A DNA stretch of 64,000 nt from positions 124,001-188,000 of the forward strand of contig NZ_NFUR01000007.1 in assembly GCF_002127225.1 (NCBI RefSeq), read 5' to 3'. Every line of letters starts with the position of its first letter. Positions within the stretch are counted from its first letter, which is position 1. Of this stretch, positions 33,368 to 40,581 are shown one piece after another. The notes below the pieces were generated by a model, which was not told the origin of the DNA, searched no databases, and saw nothing but the letters and a program-made list of their open reading frames with translations. This DNA is from Sphingomonas sp. IBVSS2 (GTDB lineage: Bacteria > Pseudomonadota > Alphaproteobacteria > Sphingomonadales > Sphingomonadaceae). A program made the position numbers and the translations under genes.

Positions 33368-34105
33368 TCAGCGAGGGGCTTCGCCGGGCGGGCGGTAACG
33401 ATAGAGTTCGGCCGGCCGGAACGATGCGCCGGTCTCGCGCTCGCCGGTCGGCTCCAGCCAGCCGCGATCGAGCATGCGGCGGCGGAAGGCGGGCTTGTTG
33501 AGACGGGTGTCGAGGATCGCTTCGTACACGTCCTGGAGCGCACGCAGGGTGAAGCGCTCGGGCAGCAGGGCGAAGGCGATGCCGGAATAGTCGAGCTTGC
33601 CGCGCAGCCGCCGCATCGCGACGCCGAGCATCTCGCCATGGTCGAAGGCGAGGGCGAGCGGTGCTCCCTCGGCGGGCCGGACCTCGACCGGGCCACCGGC
33701 CTCGCCCCGCCAGGGGACGGTCAGTTCGGCCAGCGCCAACTCGGGCGCGGCCTTGAGCGCGGCGGCGAAGGCGCTGGCGGGGATCAGCGCGAAATAGGCG
33801 ACGCTGACGATCCGCATGCGGGGGTCACGGTCGACCGCGCCGAAGGTGTAGAGTTGCTCGACCCAGGCATCGGCCATGTGCGCCTTATCGGCGAGGATGC
33901 GGCGCGCGGCCGCGTCCAGGCTCTCGCCGATGCCGACAAAGCCGCCGGGCAGCGCCCATGCGCCGTGAAAGGGATGCTGGTCGCGGCGGGCGAGCAGCAC
34001 CACGGGGACACCGTCGACCACGCTCATCAGGATCAGGTCGACCGCCACCGACGGGCGCTCGAACACGGCCGGATCATAGCTTTCGAGAAAGGCGGCCTCG
34101 TCCAT
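33368..34105 (-). CDS. nrtR: NrtR-like transcriptional regulator of NAD metabolism (Nudix-related)
   Basis: 245 residues. Residues 26-150 form a Nudix fold: RRDQHPFHGAWALPGGFVGI, but the Nudix box, GESLDAAARRILADKA, lacks the REUXEE glutamates (R-I-L-A-D-K instead), so it is probably not a hydrolase. The C-terminal winged helix covers about 165-240 (RRLRGKLDYSGIAFALLPER). NrtR proteins bind ADP-ribose and release DNA. Start has AAGGGTGA upstream. Divergent from pncA-like and ahead of pncB, as expected of NrtR. Confidence 0.88.
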   Translation of the reverse strand: MDEAAFLESYDPAVFERPSVAVDLILMSVVDGVPVVLLARRDQHPFHGAWALPGGFVGIGESLDAAARRILADKAHMADAWVEQLYTFGAVDRDPRMRIVSVAYFALIPASAFAAALKAAPELALAELTVPWRGEAGGPVEVRPAEGAPLALAFDHGEMLGVAMRRLRGKLDYSGIAFALLPERFTLRALQDVYEAILDTRLNKPAFRRRMLDRGWLEPTGERETGASFRPAELYRYRPPGEAPR

Positions 34106-34114
34106 CGCGTCACC

Positions 34115-34151
34115 CTTATGTGCGTTCTGCACTTTACTTATGTTCGTACTG
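34115..34151. promoter_or_regulatory. Two direct repeats between nrtR and pncA, candidate NrtR operator
   Basis: CTTATGTGCGTTCTG (34115-34129) and CTTATGTTCGTACTG (34137-34151) agree at 13 of 15 positions with a 22-base period. A leftward TTGACA (-35) at 34163-34158 faces nrtR, with the second repeat just after it, over the likely spacer and -10. Binding by NrtR is inference. Confidence 0.6.
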
Positions 34152-34185
34152 GATATATGTCAAATGCGGAATGTGGAGACGAACG

Positions 34186-34782
34186 ATGTCGGACTTCGTG
34201 ATCGTGGTGGACATGCAGCGGGATTTCGTGGCGGCGGACGGTGCCTTGCCGGTTCCGGGCGCCGGGCAGATCGTTGCGCCGATGCGGGACTGGCTGGCCG
34301 GGCTGCGTCCCGAGGAAACGGCCGGCGTGCTTTTCACCTTCGATACGCATGTACCGGCGATCTACGCCATTTCCGAAGAGGCGAAGCAGTTCCCGCCGCA
34401 TTGCGAGAAGGGCACGCCGGGCTGGGAGCTGGTGGTCGACGCCGATGCGGTCGATCCGGCGATCCCGGTGCTGCGGCTGGAGAAGGGCGTGTTCGACATG
34501 TGGGCCGAGCCGGGCCTGGCGGTGGAGCGGATCGGCGTGCGCGAGGCGGTGGATCGCGACGCATTCTTCGGCGGGCTGCGCGGCGCCGGGATCGAGGCGG
34601 TGACGGTGGTCGGCGTAGCGGCGGACTATTGCGTGCGTTGGGCAATCGAGGGGCTGATCGCGCGCGGCTTCCGGGTGACGGTGCCGGCCGGCCTGACGCG
34701 CGGCATCGCCCGGCCGATCGACCAGGTCGCGGCCGAGGAATGGCCCGGCGCGGCGGTTGCTATCGAGGGGGCAAGGCAGTGA
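34186..34782 (+). CDS. pncA: Nicotinamidase (isochorismatase-fold)
   Basis: 198 residues. The catalytic triad is visible: Asp9 in FVIVVDMQRDF, Lys100 in LRLEKGVFD and Cys149 in VVGVAADYCVRWAIE. Metal ligands fit FDTHVPAIY (Asp53, His55) and PPHCEKG (His72). It splits nicotinamide to nicotinate and ammonia, feeding PncB. GGAG precedes the ATG. The stop overlaps the kptA start (GTGA), so the two are coupled. Confidence 0.92.
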   Translation: MSDFVIVVDMQRDFVAADGALPVPGAGQIVAPMRDWLAGLRPEETAGVLFTFDTHVPAIYAISEEAKQFPPHCEKGTPGWELVVDADAVDPAIPVLRLEKGVFDMWAEPGLAVERIGVREAVDRDAFFGGLRGAGIEAVTVVGVAADYCVRWAIEGLIARGFRVTVPAGLTRGIARPIDQVAAEEWPGAAVAIEGARQ

Positions 34783-35324
34783 ACGATGTTCGACTCTCGA
34801 AGCGGTTGTCATTGTGGTTGCGGCACGATCCTGGAGCGGGCGGACTGGCGCTCGACGCCCAGGGCTGGACCGAGGTGGACGCGGTGCTGGCGGGCTTCGC
34901 CCAGGCAGGCATGGCCTGCAACTGGGAGGACCTGCTCCGGCTCGTGGAGGAAAGCGACAAGCAGCGCTTCGAGCTTTCGGATGATGCGGCGCGGATCCGG
35001 GCCCGGCAGGGGCATTCCGTGGAAGTGGCGCTCGACTGGCCGCGCGCCGACCCACCGGATTTGCTGTGGCACGGCACCGTCGAGCGCTTCCTGCCGATGA
35101 TCCTGGCGGAGGGGCTGAAACCGATGCGGCGCCATCACGTCCACCTCTCGGGCGACCTCGATACCGCGACGCGCGTCGGGCAGCGGCGCGGGACAGCGGT
35201 CATCCTGGCGGTTCGCGCGGCGGCGCTTGCCAAGGCCGGCCGGGACTTCTTCCTCACGAGCAACGGGGTGTGGCTGACCGAGCAGGTGCCGCCCGCCTTC
35301 CTCGAGCCATGGGAGCCGAAGTGA
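34779..35324 (+). CDS. kptA: NAD-dependent RNA 2'-phosphotransferase (KptA/Tpt1 family)
   Basis: 181 residues from a GTG overlapping the pncA stop. LSKRLSLWLRHDPGAGGLAL (about 6-25) is the family's start motif; later DLLWHGTVERFLPMILAEGL and RRHHVHLSGDLDTATRVGQR match the catalytic core, where Arg and His residues act on RNA and NAD. Tpt1 removes a 2'-phosphate from RNA using NAD, giving ADP-ribose cyclic phosphate and nicotinamide. Bacteria rarely have a known 2'-phosphorylated substrate, so its role is open. Confidence 0.9.
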   Translation: MNDVRLSKRLSLWLRHDPGAGGLALDAQGWTEVDAVLAGFAQAGMACNWEDLLRLVEESDKQRFELSDDAARIRARQGHSVEVALDWPRADPPDLLWHGTVERFLPMILAEGLKPMRRHHVHLSGDLDTATRVGQRRGTAVILAVRAAALAKAGRDFFLTSNGVWLTEQVPPAFLEPWEPK

Positions 35325-35437
35325 TGCGTGCCGATCGCGTGCCGACCTTATGGGAGTGGCTGCTGCTCTGGGTGTGCCTGAAGCTGCTGTTCCGCAAGCG
35401 CCGGCCGCTGCCGCATCGTCTGAAGCTTCGACACTGA
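35324..35437 (+). CDS. 37-residue basic membrane-type peptide coupled to kptA
   Basis: MRADRVPTLWEWLLLWVCLK at the start, then LLFRKRRPLPHRLKLRH. One hydrophobic helix (about 9-22) followed by a very basic tail. The ATG shares one base with the kptA stop (TGATG), which supports translation by coupling. No family recognised. Resembles single-helix small membrane peptides; a role is unknown. Confidence 0.55.
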   Translation: MRADRVPTLWEWLLLWVCLKLLFRKRRPLPHRLKLRH

Positions 35438-35487
35438 GCGGAGCGGCTTGACAGAATCGGCAAAAGCGGGGATTTCGGCGGGCCCGA

Positions 35488-35561
35488 GCGGGTATGGTGA
35501 AATGGTATCACAGGAGCTTCCCAAGCTTCTAGCGCGGGTTCGATTCCCGCTACCCGCTCCA
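35488..35561 (+). tRNA. tRNA-Gly (anticodon CCC)
   Basis: Complete cloverleaf by eye, with a genome-encoded CCA end: acceptor GCGGGTA pairs with TACCCGC; anticodon loop TTCCCAA reads GGG (CCC); T-arm GCGGG/CCCGC around TTCGATT. Length 74 with CCA. Follows the kptA unit on the same strand; no clear terminator. Confidence 0.95.
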
Positions 35562-35655
35562 GCTTCCCGTTGATTCCGAAGCCGTTGCCGCGAATCGCGG
35601 GCGATACGCCATGCGTGGTTCCCATGCGCGATTAAATCAGACTATTGTGCATGCC

Positions 35656-37107
35656 ATGCTCCGCTGGCTCTCCGCGCTCGCCCTTTTCCTCGCCGCCCCC
35701 GCTTTCGCCCAGGCGCCGCATCTGGAGGGCGGGCGGCTGATCGTCGACGGCAAGCCGTTCCTGATTAGGGGCGGCGAACTGGGGAACAGTTCGGCCACCG
35801 ATCGCGCCTGGCTCGCGCCGCACTGGCAGCGGCTAAAGGCGCTGCATCTCAACACGGTGCTGGCACCGGTGACCTGGGAAGCGATCGAGCCGGAGGAAGG
35901 CCGGTTCGATTTCTCCAGCCTCGACTGGCTGGTCGAGGATGCGCGGGCCAACGACATGCGGCTTGTGCTGCTATGGTTCGGCAGCTGGAAGAACAGCATG
36001 TCGACCTATGTGCCCGCCTGGGTGAAGCGCGACGGCAAGCGCTTCCCGCGCTCGACCGGCAAGGATGGGCAGCCGCAGGACATATTGTCGGTGTTCGGCA
36101 AGGCCACGCGTGACGCCGATGCACGGGCCTTTGCCGCGTTGATGAAGCATCTGAAGGCGATCGACGACGGCCGGCACACCGTGCTCATGGTGCAGGTGGA
36201 GAACGAGATCGGCTTCCTGCCGACCGCGCGCGAGCACGGCCCGCTGGCCGACGCCGCCTTCGCCAAATGGAAGGGCGGCGAGGAGGCGTTCACCGCGCGT
36301 CATTATGCGCGCTGGGCCAATGCCGTGGCCGAGGCCGGCAAGCGCGAATATGCACTGCCGATGTACGTCAACGGCGCGCAGGGGCGACCCGGCAAGCTGC
36401 CGGGCGACTATCCGAGCGGCGGCCCGCTCGCGCATCTGATGCGGATATGGCGGGAGGCCGCGCCTGCGATCGACATGCTCGCGCCCGACATCTACTTCCC
36501 GAACTTCGCGGGCATTGCCGACGGCTATGCCGTGCCGGGCAACCCCCTGTTCGTGCCCGAGGCGAACCAGGCGGGCGATCCGCGCGCGCCGGCCAATGCC
36601 ATGCGGGTGATCGGCAAGCATGGCGCGATCGGGTTCAGCCCCTTCGCGATCGAGAACATTGCCGACAAGGACCGCCTGGGCAGCTTCTATGCGATGCTCG
36701 AGCAGCTGACCCCGGCACTGTTCGCGGCCAGCGCGCGCGCGGGGTTCGCGCCGCCGGTGAGCTTCGAAGGGGTGGTCGACAGTGCGCCGCAGGCGGCGAC
36801 GCTGGGCGGCTATGTTCTGACCGTCGGGTTCGTCGATCCCTGGACGCCGAAGGACAAGCAGGAGCCGGCCGAGCATGGCGGGATCCTGCTGTGGCTGGGC
36901 GGCGAGGACTATCTGGTCGCGGGCAGCGGGATCACCGTGACCTTCGGGCCGCGCATTGGCCTGGATTTCGTCGAGGAGGGCAGGTTCGTCGACGGGAAAT
37001 GGGTGGCCGGGCGTAGGCTCAACGGCGACGAGACGCATCAGGGCCGGCACGTCCGCCTGCCGCCCGGGCAGTTCGGCATCCAGAAGGTGCGGCTCTATCG
37101 TTATTGA
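35656..37107 (+). CDS. Exported GH35-like beta-galactosidase family protein (DUF5597 type)
   Basis: 483 residues with a signal peptide (MLRWLSALALFLAAPAFAQ). A (beta/alpha)8 barrel of family 35: general acid Glu in VQVENEIGFLP and nucleophile Glu in PLFVPEANQAG; LNTVLAPVTWEAIEPEEGRF is a typical early segment. The C-terminal part (about 385-483) is a beta domain of the DUF5597 type. It would cut galactosides or glucosides outside the cytoplasm. A start 15 codons upstream (35611) also exists; the signal peptide favours the later one. Confidence 0.88.
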   Translation: MLRWLSALALFLAAPAFAQAPHLEGGRLIVDGKPFLIRGGELGNSSATDRAWLAPHWQRLKALHLNTVLAPVTWEAIEPEEGRFDFSSLDWLVEDARANDMRLVLLWFGSWKNSMSTYVPAWVKRDGKRFPRSTGKDGQPQDILSVFGKATRDADARAFAALMKHLKAIDDGRHTVLMVQVENEIGFLPTAREHGPLADAAFAKWKGGEEAFTARHYARWANAVAEAGKREYALPMYVNGAQGRPGKLPGDYPSGGPLAHLMRIWREAAPAIDMLAPDIYFPNFAGIADGYAVPGNPLFVPEANQAGDPRAPANAMRVIGKHGAIGFSPFAIENIADKDRLGSFYAMLEQLTPALFAASARAGFAPPVSFEGVVDSAPQAATLGGYVLTVGFVDPWTPKDKQEPAEHGGILLWLGGEDYLVAGSGITVTFGPRIGLDFVEEGRFVDGKWVAGRRLNGDETHQGRHVRLPPGQFGIQKVRLYRY

Positions 37108-37149
37108 GATCCGGTTGAGCCAAATCATATCTCGAGCGTTACGATCCGG

Positions 37150-37983
37150 ATGGAAAGACTCTGGTTCATCACCAACCCCGGCTCGGGATCGACCACCAGG
37201 GCCAAATGCGATGCCCTTGAAATCGTGTTCGCGGAACGTGGGCTGGCGCTCGTCGGCCGCACCGAGTTTCCGGAGCAGAAGATGCCCGCCGGGGCCGATC
37301 TCGATCGGGACGGGGTCGACACCGTGGTGCTGTTCGCGGGCGACGGAACGATCAACGCGGCACTCTCGGCGCTCAGGGCATGGGAGGGCAGCTTCCTGAT
37401 CCTGCCGGGCGGAACGATGAACCTCCTCGCCAAGTCGCTGCACGACACGCTCGACCCCCAGGCGATCGTCCAGGCCGCGCATGACGAAGCCACCCGCATC
37501 GCCCTGCCCTATGTCCAGGCGGCCGGGCATCGCGCGTTCGTCGGGCTGATCCTGGGGCCCGCCACTGCCTGGTTCCGCGCGCGCGAGGCGGTGCGCAAGG
37601 GGGCGTTCCGGCGGCTGTTCCAGGCGGCGCGTGTCGCATGGACCCGCACGTTCGGCGGCGGCATCCGCATCTCCGGCATATCGGCGCTCGCGGGCCGCTA
37701 TCAGGCGGTGTTCGTCCGGCCCGAAAAGGGCGAACTGCACGTGGCGGCGGTGGACGCGCGCGACTGGAGCGCGATCGTCCAGCTGGGCTGGGAATGGCTG
37801 ACCGGGGATTGGGTCGCGGCGCATGCGGTGAGCGAGAGCCTCACCCGCGAGTTCGCCGCCCGCGGGAAGAAGCCGGTGCTGGCGCTGTTCGATGGCGAGC
37901 CGGTCCCGCTGGCGCCGGGAACCCCGATCACGGCGGGGTTGAGCCGCAAGGCCTTCATCGCCACGCGCCAGGGGCCGGGATGA
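37150..37983 (+). CDS. Diacylglycerol-kinase catalytic-domain protein (YegS/DgkB-like lipid kinase)
   Basis: 277 residues. Nucleotide motif LFAGDGTINAALSALR (GGDG-type, about 61-76) and PGGTMNLLAKSLHDTLD (about 87-103) mark the DAGK/sphingosine kinase fold. It phosphorylates a lipid with ATP. In sphingomonads, which make glycosphingolipids, the substrate could be a sphingoid base or diacylglycerol; not shown by sequence. The stop overlaps the next ATG (ATGA). Confidence 0.88.
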   Translation: MERLWFITNPGSGSTTRAKCDALEIVFAERGLALVGRTEFPEQKMPAGADLDRDGVDTVVLFAGDGTINAALSALRAWEGSFLILPGGTMNLLAKSLHDTLDPQAIVQAAHDEATRIALPYVQAAGHRAFVGLILGPATAWFRAREAVRKGAFRRLFQAARVAWTRTFGGGIRISGISALAGRYQAVFVRPEKGELHVAAVDARDWSAIVQLGWEWLTGDWVAAHAVSESLTREFAARGKKPVLALFDGEPVPLAPGTPITAGLSRKAFIATRQGPG

Positions 37984-38726
37984 CGCGGCTCTTCCATGTC
38001 AGCGACGTCCATTTCGGGCGCGAGGACCGTGCCGCGGTCGACTGGTTCGCCGCGCGGGTGCGCGAGGAGCAGCCCGACGCCGTGATCGTGACCGGCGACC
38101 TGACGATGCAGGCACGGGCAAGCGAATTCTCGGCCGCCGCGCAGTGGCTCAAGGGCCTTGGCCGGCCGGTGACGTTGGAGGTGGGCAATCACGACCTGCC
38201 CTGGTTCAACCTCTGGGCGCGGTTCGTGACGCCCTATAAGCGCTACCATGCGCTCGAGCGGATGATCGAGCGGCCGCTCGACATGAAGGGCGTGGCGATA
38301 GTGCCGCTCAAGACCACCGCGCGCTTCCAATGGCGGCTCAACTGGTCGAAGGGCTATGTCAGCAGCCGGGCGCTGCGGACATCGCTGGCATTGGTCGAAG
38401 CCGTGCCGCCGGGCGGCCTGGTGTTCGTTGCCTGCCATCATCCGTTGGTCGAGGGCGGGACGCAGATGACCTCGGAGACGCATTGCGGGGCCCAGGCCCT
38501 GGACGCGCTGGGCCGGGCCGGGGTGGATGCGGTGCTCACCGGTCATGTCCATGATCCGTTCGATGTCGAGCGGCGGATCGGCGAGCGGACGGTGCGGCTG
38601 ATCGGGGCGGGCACCTTGTCCGAGCGGGTGCGGGCACGGCCGCCTTCGTTCAACGAGCTCAGTATCGAAGGCGCGGGCTTCTCCACACGGGCCCGGTTCA
38701 TGGGGGAGGGGAGCGTTCCCCTCTGA
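37980..38726 (+). CDS. Calcineurin-like metallophosphoesterase
   Basis: 248 residues. All metal motifs are present: FHVSDVHFG (D-x-H), VIVTGDLTMQ (GD), LEVGNHDLP (GNHD), ACHHPLVEG and LTGHVHDPF (GH-x-H). It hydrolyses phosphoesters; the link by ATGA to a lipid kinase suggests that it removes phosphate from a lipid, such as an LpxH or phosphatidate-type substrate. A cyclic nucleotide role is also possible. Ends directly against the convergent VOC gene. Confidence 0.88.
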   Translation: MTRLFHVSDVHFGREDRAAVDWFAARVREEQPDAVIVTGDLTMQARASEFSAAAQWLKGLGRPVTLEVGNHDLPWFNLWARFVTPYKRYHALERMIERPLDMKGVAIVPLKTTARFQWRLNWSKGYVSSRALRTSLALVEAVPPGGLVFVACHHPLVEGGTQMTSETHCGAQALDALGRAGVDAVLTGHVHDPFDVERRIGERTVRLIGAGTLSERVRARPPSFNELSIEGAGFSTRARFMGEGSVPL

Positions 38727-39107
38727 TCACCGCTTCGAGATGTCCTGCCCGAACACCAGCAGGTTGCCGTCCGGTGCCACCACCATCAGCTCGCGCTGGC
38801 CATAGATCTGGTCGACCGGCCCATGGATGTCGCCATCGTTGAGCAGGTGCGCCCTGGGCTTCAGTTCCTCGGCGATCGCCTCCACATCCTCGACGTCGAC
38901 ATAATAGCAGAAGCGCCGATTGCCCGGCGGGGCGCCGTCGTCTCCGGCATTCTCGAGCAGGCGGAACGCGGCCTGTTCGCGCTGGACATAGGCATAGTTG
39001 GAGGTGCGGAAATAGAGCGTGAAGCCCAGCACCTCGGTGAAGAACCAGACGGCCTTCTCGAAATCCGGCACGTGCATGAACGGTGTAACGCGATAGAGAT
39101 TGGCCAT
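38727..39107 (-). CDS. VOC superfamily protein
   Basis: 126 residues, one VOC module: MANLYRVTPFMHVPDFEKAV at the start and YGQRELMVVAPDGNLLVFGQ at the end, with YYVDVEDVEAIAEEL between. GGGGAGGCGG before the ATG. Small-molecule binding or glyoxalase-like; unknown. The stop abuts the metallophosphoesterase stop. Confidence 0.85.
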   Translation of the reverse strand: MANLYRVTPFMHVPDFEKAVWFFTEVLGFTLYFRTSNYAYVQREQAAFRLLENAGDDGAPPGNRRFCYYVDVEDVEAIAEELKPRAHLLNDGDIHGPVDQIYGQRELMVVAPDGNLLVFGQDISKR

Positions 39108-39189
39108 CGTCCGCCTCCCCGAAAGGCGCGCCCCATTACCGGAGCGGAACGATAGCGCAATCCCGATACGCAGTTAAGCGCCGAGGAAC

Positions 39190-40569
39190 CTAAGTTCGGA
39201 ACAGGCCCAGCGGCCCGCGCCCGCCGGTGCTCCAGGTCGACCAGTTGGGGAAGACATAGGGCAGGTCCGCATCGGCGACGCCGTGCCAGCGGGCGATCGC
39301 GCCGATATATTCCTCCTGCGCCACGGCGGGAACGAAGCGGCCCTCGCTGCTCACATCGGCGGCGCCGCCGAGCACCGGGTCCGGATAGGCGCCGAAGATC
39401 CCGCCGGGCGCGACATTGCCGCCCACCACCAGGTGATTGCTGCCCCAGGCGTGATCGGTGCCGTTCTGGGCATTGCCGCGATAGGTGCGGCCGAAGTCGC
39501 TCATCGTGAAGCTGGTGACGTTCTCGGCCATGCCGATCGCCTGCATCGCGCGGTGGAAGCCGGCCAGCGCCATGGCGAGGTCGCCGAGCAGATTCGCATG
39601 CGTGCCGGTGTCGTTGTTGCCGCCATTGGTCTGGCCGGAGTGATTGTCGTACCCGCCCTGGCTGACGAAGAAGGTCTGGCGGCCATGGCCCAGGCTGCCG
39701 CGCGCGTCGATCATCCGGGCGACGCGCATCAGCTGGCGCGCGACGTCGCTGGTGAGCGCGGCACCGGTCACCGGATTGACGAAATAGCCGTCGAGCGCGC
39801 TGTTCGCCGAGATGATCGTGTTGGCGGTGATCGCCTGATCATAGCTGGCATTGATGTCGCGCGCGCTCGCCTCGGCGACGTCGCCCAGGCCGGTGGCGGA
39901 GGAGAAGCTGGCGAGCGCGGCGTTCTTGGCGTTGTTCGCCGCGTTGCTCATGCTCGAATAGCCCGAGCGGGTGAGCGTGCCGGTGGACGGCAGCACCAGC
40001 GCCGAGCTGGTCTTGCCGATCACCGCCAGGTTCGAGCCGGCGATCGAGATCATCGACGGGACCGCGCTCGTGCCCATCCGGTCGGTCAACCGCCCCATGA
40101 AGCCGTCGGTCGCGAAGTCGCGGGCGCGCAGGCCCTGCCAGTGCGCCTGCTCGTCCGAGTGGCTGAGCAGGTTCATCGGGCGCAGATCGGCGCGCGACTG
40201 ATAGGTTGCCTTGGTAAGCGGGGCAAAGAGGGTGCCGGCGTTGAGGACGAGCGCCAGGCTGCCCTCGTCCCAGAGCGGGCGCAGCGCCGCCATCGCCGGA
40301 TGCAGCGCATAGGGGGCGCCGGTCAGCCCGGTGAGCTGGCTCGCCTTGATGCCCACGGTGCCGCGGGAGGCCAGATACTGGGCATGCCGGGCATCGGTGG
40401 GGATCACCATGTTCCAGCCGTCGTTCCCGCCGAACAGGAACACGCCCACCATCGCGCGATAGCTGCCGCTCGGCGCGGCGATGGCGGTGGTGCGGCCGAG
40501 CTGGCCGATCGCGGCGAGCGCGCCGGTACCGGCAGTGACCTTGAGGAAGTCGCGTCGGGAAATCGTCAT
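39190..40569 (-). CDS. DUF1501 protein, Tat-exported
   Basis: 459 residues with a twin-arginine leader (TISRRDFLKVTAGTG, cut near TAIAAPSG). The body is a sulfatase/alkaline-phosphatase-like fold: GVFLFGGNDGWNMVIPT (about 42-58), DFGRTYRGNAQ and HAWGSNHLVVGGNV. DUF1501 proteins nearly always follow DUF1800, as here (12 bases after it). Their function is unknown; phosphatase or sulfatase action is inferred from fold. Confidence 0.9.
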   Translation of the reverse strand: MTISRRDFLKVTAGTGALAAIGQLGRTTAIAAPSGSYRAMVGVFLFGGNDGWNMVIPTDARHAQYLASRGTVGIKASQLTGLTGAPYALHPAMAALRPLWDEGSLALVLNAGTLFAPLTKATYQSRADLRPMNLLSHSDEQAHWQGLRARDFATDGFMGRLTDRMGTSAVPSMISIAGSNLAVIGKTSSALVLPSTGTLTRSGYSSMSNAANNAKNAALASFSSATGLGDVAEASARDINASYDQAITANTIISANSALDGYFVNPVTGAALTSDVARQLMRVARMIDARGSLGHGRQTFFVSQGGYDNHSGQTNGGNNDTGTHANLLGDLAMALAGFHRAMQAIGMAENVTSFTMSDFGRTYRGNAQNGTDHAWGSNHLVVGGNVAPGGIFGAYPDPVLGGAADVSSEGRFVPAVAQEEYIGAIARWHGVADADLPYVFPNWSTWSTGGRGPLGLFRT

Positions 40570-40581
40570 CGGTCCGGCTCC

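Noticed and set aside
30802..33501. An 899-residue plus-strand frame across the AAA+ ATPase and pncB
   Set aside because: Overlaps two firm genes in other frames; composition is typical of frame shadow.
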